A stretch of 64,000 nucleotides of DNA from Endozoicomonas montiporae CL-33 (GTDB lineage Bacteria; Pseudomonadota; Gammaproteobacteria; Pseudomonadales; Endozoicomonadaceae), in assembly GCF_001583435.1 (NCBI RefSeq), contig NZ_CP013251.1:62001-126000 (forward strand), read 5' to 3'. Below, in pieces: positions 9,605-18,086 of the stretch (positions are counted from its first letter, which is position 1; the number at the start of each line of letters is the position of its first letter). The notes beneath the pieces were generated by a model, which had not been told where the DNA came from, did no database searches, and was given only the letters and a program-made list of their open reading frames with translations. A program made the translations under genes and the position numbers.

Positions 9605-10267
9605 ATGAAAAGACAGATAAAAGGCAATATCAGTAAAACCGTACTGTTACTTCTGGCGGCTGTTGCCATGGTGTTTGGCTTAACATTTTATAAATACACA
9701 ACCCAGCCTTCTCTGTCGCTCGACGATTTACAGAAGATGGGTACCATCGTTTTTGAACAGCCCCGTTCTTTTTTAATGGCTGATCTGACCGATCATAATG
9801 GCAAGGTCTATAACAACAGTACCCAGAAAAACCAATGGACACTGATGTACTTTGGCTACACATTCTGTCCGGACATTTGTCCGATCACTCTGAGCCAGTT
9901 GAATGGAATGGATAAACAGCTGAAGCAAGACAATGCAAAGCTGGCTCAGCAGATGCGTTATGTACTGGTATCGGTTGATCCCCGTCGTGATTCCGTTGAG
10001 AAACTGAAAGGCTATGTACCTTACTTTAATAAAGACTTTATTGGTGTTACTGGTGATGTAAAAAATATTCACGACCTCACGGTTCAGCTGAATGTGCCTT
10101 ACACGCCAGTGATTGATCCGGAAGATGAGTATTATCTGGTTGATCACGGCGCCAACCTTGCAATTATTAATCCTGATGGGCAGTACCATGGCTTTATCCG
10201 CCCTCCTCTCGAACCGGCAAGGCTCACCCGGATCATGACGGCTGTTGATGAAAACTACAGGCACTAA
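9605..10267 (+). CDS. SCO1/SenC family copper chaperone
   Basis: SCO proteins carry copper and thiol-redox activity for assembling the CuA centre of subunit II. The 220-residue protein has an N-terminal membrane anchor (about 11-28), a thioredoxin fold, the copper ligands CPDIC (near residue 93), and the third ligand in DHGANLAII. GAGAGAG precedes the start. It is the last gene of the cox/assembly run; a hairpin at 10360-10394 follows. Confidence 0.92.
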   Translation: MKRQIKGNISKTVLLLLAAVAMVFGLTFYKYTTQPSLSLDDLQKMGTIVFEQPRSFLMADLTDHNGKVYNNSTQKNQWTLMYFGYTFCPDICPITLSQLNGMDKQLKQDNAKLAQQMRYVLVSVDPRRDSVEKLKGYVPYFNKDFIGVTGDVKNIHDLTVQLNVPYTPVIDPEDEYYLVDHGANLAIINPDGQYHGFIRPPLEPARLTRIMTAVDENYRH

Positions 10268-10359
10268 CCTTTTGATAGACGACCCCTTTGATAGGCGACA
10301 TATGGCGAATTACTTATATGGAGCCAGACCTTTACTTCGATACACTGCGTGTTCTTTAA

Positions 10360-10394
10360 AGCCTGCGCCTCTGCGATGAGGTTTGGCGCAGGCT
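10360..10394 (+). terminator. Hairpin after the cox assembly genes
   Basis: AGCCTGCGCC pairs with GGCGCAGGCT around a 15-nt loop. The following tract (TAAATTG) is poor in T, so it may be a weak terminator or an mRNA 3' stabiliser. It also lies directly ahead of the pyrophosphatase gene. Confidence 0.45.
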
Positions 10395-10422
10395 TAAATT
10401 GTTAGATAAAAAACATGAGAAC

Positions 10423-11334
10423 ATGATGATTCAGGTTGTAGGTCACAGTAATCCCGATTCCGATAGTATTTGTTCTGCCCTGGCGGCTGCCGAGTGGCTG
10501 AAAGTATCCCGTGGTGAAGAAGCTGTTGCTGTTTCCCAAGGTGAAATTACCGGTGAAACCGCGTTTATCCTGAATGAAGCGGGTGTTGAAGCGCCTGTTC
10601 TGTGTGAAAACGTGGAAGACCAAAAAGTATGGCTGGTTGACTTCACCGATCTGGGTCAGGGACCGGAAGGTCTGGATAAAGCCGATATCATGGGTGTTAT
10701 CGATCACCACCGTCTGGGTGATCTGACGACCGTTAATCCACTGGAAATGTGGATCTGGCCAGTAGGCTGCAGCTCTACCATTCTTTTCAACCTGTTCCGA
10801 ATGGAAAACGTCAAAATTGAGCGCTCTGTTGCCGTTCTGATGCTGGGTGCCATTATCAGTGACACCGTTGCTTTCCGTTCTCCAACCTGCACTGACAAAG
10901 ACCGTGAAGCCGCTCAACAGCTGGCAGAAGAAGCGGGTATCAGTCTGTATGACTTTGCTGACCGTCTGCTGCGTGCCAAGACCAATCTGGATGGTCTGAC
11001 CATCGAAAGCCTGGTAGACCGTGACCTGAAGCAATACGCCATTAATGGTGCCAACGTTGTCGTGGGGCAGGTTGAAATCGCCAGCTTCGAACAGGTTGAA
11101 GACAAGATTGAAGCACTGGACGCCGAACTGCAGGCTCGTTGCGAACAGAAAGGTTTCAAACTGGCTTCTCTGATGCTGACGGATATCACCACTTCTACCA
11201 CTCGTTTGCTGGTGAAAGGTGAATGGGCTGAAAAACTGAAGTCCGACAGCGACGATCGCTGGGTTCAGATGGAAGACACCCTGAGTCGTAAGAAGCAGGC
11301 GTGGCCATGGATGCAAAAGGTGCTGGCTGCATAA
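10423..11334 (+). CDS. ppaC: Manganese-dependent inorganic pyrophosphatase (family II)
   Basis: Hydrolyses pyrophosphate to phosphate in the cytoplasm. It is a DHH-family protein of 303 residues with the N-terminal metal motif GHSNPDSDS, VDFTD, the DHH signature VIDHHRLGD, and a C-terminal DHHA2 domain. The frame is open upstream to a TTG at 10399, but the adjacent ATGs at 10423 and 10426 begin exactly where family members begin. Gammaproteobacteria more commonly use the family I enzyme, so family II here may be an addition or a replacement. A terminator follows. Confidence 0.93.
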   Translation: MMIQVVGHSNPDSDSICSALAAAEWLKVSRGEEAVAVSQGEITGETAFILNEAGVEAPVLCENVEDQKVWLVDFTDLGQGPEGLDKADIMGVIDHHRLGDLTTVNPLEMWIWPVGCSSTILFNLFRMENVKIERSVAVLMLGAIISDTVAFRSPTCTDKDREAAQQLAEEAGISLYDFADRLLRAKTNLDGLTIESLVDRDLKQYAINGANVVVGQVEIASFEQVEDKIEALDAELQARCEQKGFKLASLMLTDITTSTTRLLVKGEWAEKLKSDSDDRWVQMEDTLSRKKQAWPWMQKVLAA

Positions 11335-11352
11335 GCATCCTTTCACCTTCAG

Positions 11353-11380
11353 ACCACTCATGCCTGCATGAGTGGTTTGT
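11353..11380 (+). terminator. Terminator-like hairpin after ppaC
   Basis: ACCACTCATGC pairs with GCATGAGTGGT over a 2-nt gap, followed by TTGTAAAAA. The stem is strong and the T tract weak. Confidence 0.5.
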
Positions 11381-11474
11381 AAAAATACTTCCTGAGACGT
11401 ACAACATGTGTTGTTTTAAAGATTGAGAGGGCTATAAGATAAAAGCAAGGGAATAATAAAAACAGGTAAGCCCC

Positions 11475-12431
11475 ATGAAGCCAGCACGCTACAGACTCTT
11501 ACCACTGGCCACGTTTCTGTCACTGAGTGTCAGTGCATCAACATTACAATTCGGCATGGATAACGATGTACTGTTCAAAGTGGATGGAGACTACTCGAAT
11601 GGCATGTTTTTCGGTTACAGTTCTTCTCCTTCACCACTGACTTCTGATTCTTTCCTTCCTCTTGATCCTGCAAACGGCTATCAGACCAACTGGTCCGCTT
11701 CTATTGCTCATAAAATGTGGACACCTTCCGACATTGAGCAGACAACGCCTCAAAAAAATGAACGTCCCTACGCCGGGTTGCTGGCTGTAGACTCAGGCAT
11801 TGTTGCAACGAATGGTACAACCGCTCATCAGCTTGGGCTGTTGCTTGGACTGGTTGGGCCAGACTCCGGTGCTGAAGATGCCCAGAAGCGGGCGCACCGA
11901 CTGCTTGGAAATGCTATTCCCAAGGGCTGGGACTATCAGGTAAAAAATAAAGCGATCATCGATGTCAGTTATGAAGTGGATCAGTTGTTCTATCGATCAG
12001 GCAATACGCCTTATCAGAATGAATTCAGTGGTTATGGTCGTGTAGTGGCAGGAAACTTTCAGCCTGAACTAGCTGCCGGTGTTGGGTGGCGCTGGGGTAA
12101 AAGTCTGGAAAACAGCTTCAATGCGAACAGCTTAAGACCTTACCGACAGCACGCTATGGCTGCTGACGGACTCCATGGGGGTTGGTATCTCTATGGAAAT
12201 CTGGAAGCGCGTTACCGCTTTGATGATCTGACCATTACAGGTAGCACATTAAAGCCGGTTCCTGATGTGGATATGGAAAAAGGTCAAATGACCGCAGCCT
12301 CGGGTGTCGTGTATTTTTACAGACAGTTTGGAATTGGGCTGTCTGCCGTTGCTTACTCCAAAGCATTCAAACAGGATCAGGATGACTGGCATTTCCGAAA
12401 TTCACTGACCTTCTATTGGCTATTCATGTGA
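11475..12431 (+). CDS. LpxR-like outer membrane lipid A deacylase (DUF2219)
   Basis: A 318-residue outer membrane beta-barrel candidate with a signal peptide (about 1-21, SVSAS). The DUF2219/LpxR hallmarks are visible: FGMDNDVLF near the N-terminus (the catalytic Asn-Asp pair in characterised LpxR), YSNGMFFGY, ERPYAGLLAVDSG, and a P-K-GWDYQVKN stretch. LpxR removes the 3'-acyloxyacyl group from lipid A; activity here is inferred from family only. The C-terminus ends in an aromatic beta strand (FYWLFM). The next gene, same strand, is another outer-membrane protein. Confidence 0.8.
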   Translation: MKPARYRLLPLATFLSLSVSASTLQFGMDNDVLFKVDGDYSNGMFFGYSSSPSPLTSDSFLPLDPANGYQTNWSASIAHKMWTPSDIEQTTPQKNERPYAGLLAVDSGIVATNGTTAHQLGLLLGLVGPDSGAEDAQKRAHRLLGNAIPKGWDYQVKNKAIIDVSYEVDQLFYRSGNTPYQNEFSGYGRVVAGNFQPELAAGVGWRWGKSLENSFNANSLRPYRQHAMAADGLHGGWYLYGNLEARYRFDDLTITGSTLKPVPDVDMEKGQMTAASGVVYFYRQFGIGLSAVAYSKAFKQDQDDWHFRNSLTFYWLFM

Positions 12432-12562
12432 GGTGAAAGTTCGTTAAGTCTCAATAGTTATAAAAAATAATTTGGGTACAATCGCGCGGTTTAGAACTCC
12501 GTGTTTGAGCAGCAAGGAAAACTGCTTACCAGTAAAAACCGATTGAATAACCCGAATTCTTT

Positions 12563-13927
12563 ATGACCAACAAAAATGTCTCTGGCCTGCACAGAAAAAC
12601 AATCCGGACAACGATAGCCTCTATTCTCTCCGTAGCGGCCTGTTCTACAGCAGTTGCTTCGACTGCAGAGACCGGGCGCTGGGGGATCGGGGTTTCTGCC
12701 CGTCATGGCACGATCCCTTATAACACTGATCGGGCTGATACGGTTCGAACCACCATTCCTCAGATTTTCTATGAAGGTGAACATGTCTTTCTGCGTGATC
12801 TTGAGTGGGGGATTAAAGCCTATGAAGACGGCGATAATCGTATCAACGCAGTAGTAAAGCGTCGCTTTGTCAGCATCCCCCGTCGTATGCAAAACGACTA
12901 TCAGGAAGACGCACTGGACTGGGGTCTGCAGTGGATTCACCGGGTAAACGACGAGCGTAGTTGGCGTTTTGAAGCCTTAACTGAGACCCGCTCCCGGTCA
13001 CAGCTTTACGCAGGCCACGACTGGCAGCTTCAATACGGTGATCTTGAACTGAACCCTAGTGCCGGTCTTCGATATAAGTCTAAAAAGTTCAACAGTCACT
13101 ACTATGGCCTGAGCAACTATGAAGAGTTCAATGGTCAAAAGATTGATGCAGGTATTGAGGCCGAGGTTGGTGTCAGTCTGCGTTATCCATTGATTGGCGG
13201 GCTTTATTTAACCGGTGCGCTGGAATACGTTTATCTGGACTCCAATGCCCGCAAATCCCCGCACGTGGACAGCAATGGTTTTGGTGCCGTCCGACTGGGT
13301 TTTATTTACTTTGATGAACCGTCAGCCAGACCGGCTCCTGTTCTGGCTGAAGGGGCTTATATAAGAGGTGCCCACGGTTGGGCGACGCCTTCGGATATGA
13401 ACGAGATACTTCGTTTTAAATCCGAGCGGGATCGCTATAACAATCAGATGAGTTCGGTCTTCTATGGTCATCCTTTGAAACAAGGATGGCTGGGACGGCC
13501 TATAGACGTCTACCTTCACAGCGGTATTGTTTATCACTACGAGAAAGACAAGGTCGACGAGAACGGCAGAAAGGTTCAGGACCCGGTCTGGGAAGGTGTA
13601 GTTTCCATCAAGGCTTATTACAATTTTACCTGGCCAACTCGCTGGCGCTTTGGCGTTGCAGAGGGTTTGTCCTATGTCAGCAGACTGACCTACAACGAAT
13701 GGCAGGAGATGGACAGAAAAGGTAATGAAGGCAGTAAGTTGATGAATTATCTGGATGTCAGCTTTGATGCCAATCTGGGTGATCTGTTCCGCAGCAAGTC
13801 TATGGAAAACCTGTGGGCTGGTTACAGTATGCATCACCGGTCTTCTATCTTTAAGCAGGCTTCCCAGTTTGGTCGTATCAAAGGTGGCAGTAACTTCAAC
13901 ACCTTCTATCTGCAATACCACTTTTAA
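12563..13927 (+). CDS. MipA/OmpV-like outer membrane protein with extra C-terminal barrel region
   Basis: A 454-residue outer membrane protein with a signal peptide (about 1-33). Residues about 38-270 read like the MipA/OmpV family (GRWGIGVSARHG at the start, YFDEPSARPAP at its end). MipA/OmpV proteins are usually near 250 aa, so about 180 extra residues remain. That C-terminal part has alternating beta-strand character, WAGYSMHHRSSIF, and a terminal FNTFYLQYHF strand. The HxRS spacing recalls PagL-type lipid A 3-O-deacylases (His-x-Ser), but I cannot place the expected Glu, so this is only a suggestion. It sits next to an LpxR-like gene on the same strand. Confidence 0.65.
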   Translation: MTNKNVSGLHRKTIRTTIASILSVAACSTAVASTAETGRWGIGVSARHGTIPYNTDRADTVRTTIPQIFYEGEHVFLRDLEWGIKAYEDGDNRINAVVKRRFVSIPRRMQNDYQEDALDWGLQWIHRVNDERSWRFEALTETRSRSQLYAGHDWQLQYGDLELNPSAGLRYKSKKFNSHYYGLSNYEEFNGQKIDAGIEAEVGVSLRYPLIGGLYLTGALEYVYLDSNARKSPHVDSNGFGAVRLGFIYFDEPSARPAPVLAEGAYIRGAHGWATPSDMNEILRFKSERDRYNNQMSSVFYGHPLKQGWLGRPIDVYLHSGIVYHYEKDKVDENGRKVQDPVWEGVVSIKAYYNFTWPTRWRFGVAEGLSYVSRLTYNEWQEMDRKGNEGSKLMNYLDVSFDANLGDLFRSKSMENLWAGYSMHHRSSIFKQASQFGRIKGGSNFNTFYLQYHF

Positions 13928-13960
13928 GGGTATAGATGTCTGATTGAATCGGCTATAAAT

Positions 13961-13993
13961 AGGTCACCAGTTCATAGTTGAGCTGGTTACCTT
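13961..13993 (+). terminator. Weak hairpin after the MipA/OmpV-like gene
   Basis: GGT-ACCAG and CTGGT-ACC segments flank an AT-rich loop with only a short T run after it. Possible terminator between this gene and the convergent znuB. Confidence 0.3.
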
Positions 13994-14100
13994 AAACAAT
14001 AAACCTGAAAACCCAATTATAGAGGGAGCATTAATTGGCAAACCGGGCCCGGTGGACCCGTCTTACCAGTTTTTCAGATTATTGAAGCGCGGGGCGGACA

Positions 14101-14892
14101 CTACTCACGCAGAGTCGTATAAATCAGACTTAGCAGAAACATTATAAAGCAGACGACAACAACAGAAGGACCAGCGGGTGTGTCCAGATGCCAGGAGGCT
14201 GAGAGTCCGCCACTGACACCCAGTAAACCAAAGCCACTGGCTAACACCGCCATTTGCTCAGGTGTACGTGCAAACTTCTGAGCGGTGGCAGCCGGGATAA
14301 TCATTAACGAGGTGATCAGCAGAACACCGACAATCTTCATGGCGATCGCGATAACCAGAGCCATCAGCAGGGTCAATACCAGTCGGGCTTTTTGCACCGG
14401 AAAGCCTTCTACCTGAGCCAGTTCGGCATGCACGGTCATGGCAAGCAACGGGCGCCACAACCAGATCAGGGCCGCGAGTACAATCGCACCGCCGCCATAA
14501 ATCCATAACAGGTCTTCGACGCCAGTGGCCAGCAGATCGCCAAACAGATAAGACATCATATCGATGCGCACATTACCGGCAAAACTGATGGCAACGAGAC
14601 CTATAGACAGGCTGCTGTGGGCCAGTATGCCCAGCAAGGTATCTGAAGCCATGTGCTTCTGGTTTTGCATGACCACCAAAATAAGTGCCAGCAAGAGTGA
14701 GCAGAAAATAACCGCAAGGTTCAGGTCGATATCCAGCAACAGCCCAATAGCCACGCCCAGCAAAGCCGAGTGAGACAACGTGTCGCCAAAGTAAGCCATG
14801 CGTTGCCAGACCACAAAGCAGCCCAGGGGACCGGCAATCAGGGCTACACCAAATCCGGCAAACATGGCATGAAACAGCAGGTCAGACATCAT
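14101..14892 (-). CDS. znuB: Zinc ABC transporter permease ZnuB
   Basis: Membrane permease of the high-affinity zinc importer ZnuABC. It has 263 residues with about eight helices and the ABC-3 family pattern ([28 protein letters not shown] near the start, [16 protein letters not shown] later). It overlaps the end of znuC by 4 bp (ATGA), so it is translationally coupled. It is the last gene of zur-znuC-znuB. Confidence 0.95.
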   Translation of the reverse strand: MMSDLLFHAMFAGFGVALIAGPLGCFVVWQRMAYFGDTLSHSALLGVAIGLLLDIDLNLAVIFCSLLLALILVVMQNQKHMASDTLLGILAHSSLSIGLVAISFAGNVRIDMMSYLFGDLLATGVEDLLWIYGGGAIVLAALIWLWRPLLAMTVHAELAQVEGFPVQKARLVLTLLMALVIAIAMKIVGVLLITSLMIIPAATAQKFARTPEQMAVLASGFGLLGVSGGLSASWHLDTPAGPSVVVVCFIMFLLSLIYTTLRE

Positions 14893-15647
14893 GGAGTGTC
14901 TCCGGTATTGCCAGGTTTGCGAACAACATGCCCGTCAACCGTATGTTCATGGTCGTGGTGGTGAGTGTAAATAGCCAGTTCCTCAGACTCTCCGCCGAAC
15001 AGTTTCAGATAGGCCGGATCCTTGCGAACTTTATGAGGGTGGCCCGAACAACATATGTGACGGTTCAGGCAAATAACACTGTCGGTGGAAGCCATCACCA
15101 GATGCAGGTCGTGAGAGACCATGAGCACTGAACAGCCCTGTTCATCTCTCAGCTCTGTTATCAGATGATAAAGCTCTTTCTGACCATTAACATCGACGCC
15201 CTGAACAGGTTCGTCCAGCACCAGCAGGTGTGGGTTGTGCAGTAGAGCCCTTGCCAGCAGGGTTCTTTGTAGCTCTCCTCCAGACAATGACTGTACCGGG
15301 GAGTTGATGACATGCTCTACCCCGGTTCGGCCCAGAGCATTTTTAATATCAGTCATGGGCTGGTTGGTCAGTGACAGAAAGCGCTTAACTGTCAATGGCA
15401 TAGTGTTATCTACGTGCAGTTTCTGGGGCATGTAGCCAATGCGTAATCCGCGCCTGATGGTTCTTTGCCCGGAATCAGGCTTTTGTAAACCCAGAACAAT
15501 TCGAACCAGCGTGGTTTTTCCTGCCCCGTTTGGTCCTATAAGCGTGACGATCTCTCCGGGATTCAGATCCAGAGAAATATTGGCAAGCACGGTTCGCTCC
15601 CTGTACGCCAGGCTGATGTTATTCAGGTTTATTAGTGTTTGTGACAT
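14889..15647 (-). CDS. znuC: Zinc ABC transporter ATP-binding protein ZnuC
   Basis: The ATPase of the zinc importer. In its 252 residues the Walker [10 protein letters not shown] (near 39-47), the signature LSGGELQR, the Walker B HLLVLDEP and the H-loop SHDLH are all present. A His-rich C-terminal tail (THHHDHEH) is common in ZnuC and may sense or buffer zinc. It lies between zur and znuB. Confidence 0.95.
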   Translation of the reverse strand: MSQTLINLNNISLAYRERTVLANISLDLNPGEIVTLIGPNGAGKTTLVRIVLGLQKPDSGQRTIRRGLRIGYMPQKLHVDNTMPLTVKRFLSLTNQPMTDIKNALGRTGVEHVINSPVQSLSGGELQRTLLARALLHNPHLLVLDEPVQGVDVNGQKELYHLITELRDEQGCSVLMVSHDLHLVMASTDSVICLNRHICCSGHPHKVRKDPAYLKLFGGESEELAIYTHHHDHEHTVDGHVVRKPGNTGDTP

Positions 15648-15695
15648 CGTAATCCGTGAAAAATAGGCTGACCAGAAAGGGCTGTCGCCCTCTGG

Positions 15696-16205
15696 TCATG
15701 ACTGTTCATTCATGTCGGTATCAGGCGCGCCGTCACTGGCAGCACAATTACGACACAGACCGGTTAGCTCAATGGAGCTTTCAGAGACAATAAACCCCTG
15801 CTCGGACGCACAGGAATGGATGGCGTTATTTATAGCAGCATGATCGACTTCCTTAGTGGTTCGGCACTGTTTACAGATGAGAAAACTGCCAAGGTGTCGT
15901 TCCCCCGGGTGGGGGCAGCCGATAAAAGCGTTCAGTGACGATAGCCGGTGAATAAGCCCCTGTTCCAGCAGGAAATCCAGAGCTCGATAGACAGTGGGAG
16001 GTTGCGCAGGTCTGGATTCCAGTTCTGCCAGCCGGGCAAGAACATCATAAGCTCCAACGGGCTCATGGCTCTGCCACACCAGTTCCAGAACGGTTTTACG
16101 CAAAGGTGTCAGGCGAACCCCGTTGCTCTGGCATATCTCGGAGGCGGTCTGAAGCGCCTCTTCAATGCATTCGTCATGATTGTGGGGGTGGTAAACACTG
16201 CTCAT
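15696..16205 (-). CDS. zur: Zinc uptake regulator Zur (Fur family)
   Basis: Zn-responsive repressor of zinc uptake genes. The 169-residue protein has an N-terminal winged helix (GVRLTPLRKTVLELVWQ) and a C-terminal dimerisation domain with CxxC-type structural zinc sites (ICKQC and CRNC) and the metal segment GCPHPGERHLGSF. It heads zur-znuC-znuB. An AT-rich palindromic operator lies 32 nt upstream of its ATG and is identical to one upstream of znuA, indicating autoregulation. Confidence 0.93.
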   Translation of the reverse strand: MSSVYHPHNHDECIEEALQTASEICQSNGVRLTPLRKTVLELVWQSHEPVGAYDVLARLAELESRPAQPPTVYRALDFLLEQGLIHRLSSLNAFIGCPHPGERHLGSFLICKQCRTTKEVDHAAINNAIHSCASEQGFIVSESSIELTGLCRNCAASDGAPDTDMNEQS

Positions 16206-16231
16206 ACTATCGGGTTAATGGCTCGAAAAAT

Positions 16232-16250
16232 GTAATGTTACATTATAACC
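16232..16250 (-). promoter_or_regulatory. Zur-like operator upstream of zur-znuCB
   Basis: The palindromic GTAATGTTACATTATAAC contains a 13-mer (GTTACATTATAAC, 16237-16249) that is also present at 33615-33627 before znuA. In both places the 13-mer begins 32 nt from the start codon. It resembles gammaproteobacterial Zur boxes (TGTTATANTATAACA type). Confidence 0.7.
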
Positions 16251-16294
16251 TGAATTGGTATGGATTTGTGGGTTATGAGCTTCTTCTTTTGTCA

Positions 16295-18016
16295 CTACTC
16301 TTTGTCATCTAATGGAGGAGGATCCATGTTCCATGGAGAATAATTTGATTGTTTGGACGATTTATCATTGTTTGCTGTAAGGGATGTAGGTGGAGTCAAA
16401 AACTCATTATCTGTTCCCATGCCGATACCACTCTCACCGGAGACACTCTTACCGTAGACACTCTTACCGTAGACACTTTCACCGTAGACACTTTCACCGT
16501 AGACACTTTCACCGGGGACACTAAGATTATCCTCTGCGTCGTCTTTAGATTGGGTTGTGGCGCTATAAGTTGGGAACTGAGACTCTGTAAATGGCACTTC
16601 GAACTCATCTGTCTGAGTGGAGGAAGACATTGTGGTTGGCACTTCAACGTGTTCAACCTGTCTGTTGGTAAGAAATCGTTGCAGGCGCTCTCTTAACTCT
16701 TCTTCCCGAAAAGCATTACCTTTGTCAGCCAGAGAAGGGTAGGCACTTTTCAACATATTGATGGTTTGATCAATAGCCTCTTCCATTGGCAGCTGTACAT
16801 TATCGTAATACAGGGGGCGGCTGATGCGTTTTGCTGCCAGATCGCGGTATTTCTGCGGGAAATGACTGTTGTCTTTAATGCCCTGATCTTCCAGTCTTTC
16901 AACTTTCTTCACGGCCTTCAGTCTTGTTCTGGACCAGTAAGCGGTTTGAGTTTGATGGACCGCTTTAGCTTTGGCTTTTTGCAGTTTGGCATGCTCTTTC
17001 GTATGCAGGTTGGCCTTTTCCAGAAGTATCGCCTTTTTTATATTTTCTGGTGAACCATTTTCAAGAAGCTTTATTGCCTCTTCCGACCAAGTCTCTTTGA
17101 TTTTCCGGAGTTGTTTGATTTTTTTGGCTACGTGCTTGCCTTCAGGAATATCGTCCGGATTTATAATGTAATCTCCCTGCTCAAGCATCTGGTCAACAGC
17201 CAGATCTGTCGGAGACTGGAACTTAAAGCTGTTATTGCGATCGGCATCACTCATTTCACGTTTGTTTTTCCAGGCTTGCTCCTGCTCTTCTGACGGGGTG
17301 CGAGGCTCTGCTTTATGCTGCTCACCATGTGAGGAGTCAGGTGATGATTCGCTCCACTCCTGCGGAGGGCTGTACACCCTTCTTGCGTAGTCACAGGCTA
17401 CGTTATACAACGCCACTTTAACGGTTTTGTCGTCAAGCGCAGCATCTAACTGTTTGATAGTGGCTTTTTTTACACCGGCCCGGGATAGAATCTCTGTCAC
17501 GTCGGAGCGCAACTGCTGCATTTGTGCGACACGGCAAAGCTGTTCGTTTTCTACCGCGAGGTCTGCTGCTTGTTTTGCACCGTCCAGAGGATCCGTTATC
17601 ATTTCTGACGGGTGTGTCAGAGCGTCGGTAATATTGGCTACGATCCGGTCAAACCGAAGTCGATCAGTCTGAGACTCATTTAATAGTTGCCTGATATCGA
17701 CAACTTTGCTGGAATTGGCGGTATAAGGCTTGGTGGTTCGCTTTGATATAGCCCCTGCAAGCGCTCTGGCAAAGGCTTGCTCTTCCTGTTTGCTGACGTC
17801 TTCAAAGCTGGCTTGTCTGGCTTCCAGAAACTCTTTTTTCCAGCTGGTTGGGGGCCAGAACAGTTTAACCAGCATCCCTTTAAATTTTTGTAGACCGGTT
17901 CCCTTGAATTCACCGACAACGATCTTACCGTTGCGGAGCCTCAGTACCTGATCATCATTATGTCTTTGTGTTAAGTTTTCAGCCTGTTGAATCAGGTTGG
18001 CAGGTATACCAAGCAT
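16295..18016 (-). CDS. Orphan 573-residue protein with tandem SVYG repeats
   Basis: I do not recognise this protein. The start is supported by AAGGA six bases before the ATG. Residues 1-65 hold a small beta-like domain (VLRLRNGKIVVGEFKG). The middle is charged and helical, with a probable coiled coil around 290-400 rich in Lys/Glu/Ala. The last 140 residues are low complexity (Ser, Thr, Pro, Asp). These contain six tandem 5-residue units of the form S-V-(Y/P/S)-G-(E/K), encoded by 15-bp repeats at 16431-16520. There is no signal peptide. Such architecture recalls secreted effectors of host-associated bacteria with repeated tyrosine motifs, but no secretion genes are nearby, so that is speculation. 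A family C palindrome lies 17 bp upstream. Confidence 0.75.
   Translation of the reverse strand: MLGIPANLIQQAENLTQRHNDDQVLRLRNGKIVVGEFKGTGLQKFKGMLVKLFWPPTSWKKEFLEARQASFEDVSKQEEQAFARALAGAISKRTTKPYTANSSKVVDIRQLLNESQTDRLRFDRIVANITDALTHPSEMITDPLDGAKQAADLAVENEQLCRVAQMQQLRSDVTEILSRAGVKKATIKQLDAALDDKTVKVALYNVACDYARRVYSPPQEWSESSPDSSHGEQHKAEPRTPSEEQEQAWKNKREMSDADRNNSFKFQSPTDLAVDQMLEQGDYIINPDDIPEGKHVAKKIKQLRKIKETWSEEAIKLLENGSPENIKKAILLEKANLHTKEHAKLQKAKAKAVHQTQTAYWSRTRLKAVKKVERLEDQGIKDNSHFPQKYRDLAAKRISRPLYYDNVQLPMEEAIDQTINMLKSAYPSLADKGNAFREEELRERLQRFLTNRQVEHVEVPTTMSSSTQTDEFEVPFTESQFPTYSATTQSKDDAEDNLSVPGESVYGESVYGESVYGKSVYGKSVSGESGIGMGTDNEFLTPPTSLTANNDKSSKQSNYSPWNMDPPPLDDKE
16431..16520. repeat. 15-bp tandem repeat, six units, inside the orphan gene
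   Basis: Six 15-bp units with the pattern CT(C/T)T(C/T)ACCG(K)(A/G)GACA run back to back. Being a multiple of three, copy changes would add or remove five residues without a frameshift. Confidence 0.9.
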
Positions 18017-18033
18017 GCTGCGTCCTTGCTGTG

Positions 18034-18060
18034 CTATATACCCAAATCCGATGGGTATAG
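18034..18060. repeat. Family C terminal palindrome (remnant)
   Basis: The sequence CTATATACCCAAATCCGATGGGTATAG reads almost identically on both strands and its halves match the ends of the 225-bp family C element at 54141-54365 (TATACCCATTGGATTTGG). It looks like two element ends joined after internal deletion. It lies just upstream of the orphan gene start. Confidence 0.6.
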
Positions 18061-18086
18061 ATTAAATCCCTTAAAGCAAGAATAGG

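Noticed and set aside
10402-11361. 319-residue frame antisense to ppaC
   Set aside because: The plus-strand frame has all family II pyrophosphatase motifs; the antisense product is a low-complexity shadow.
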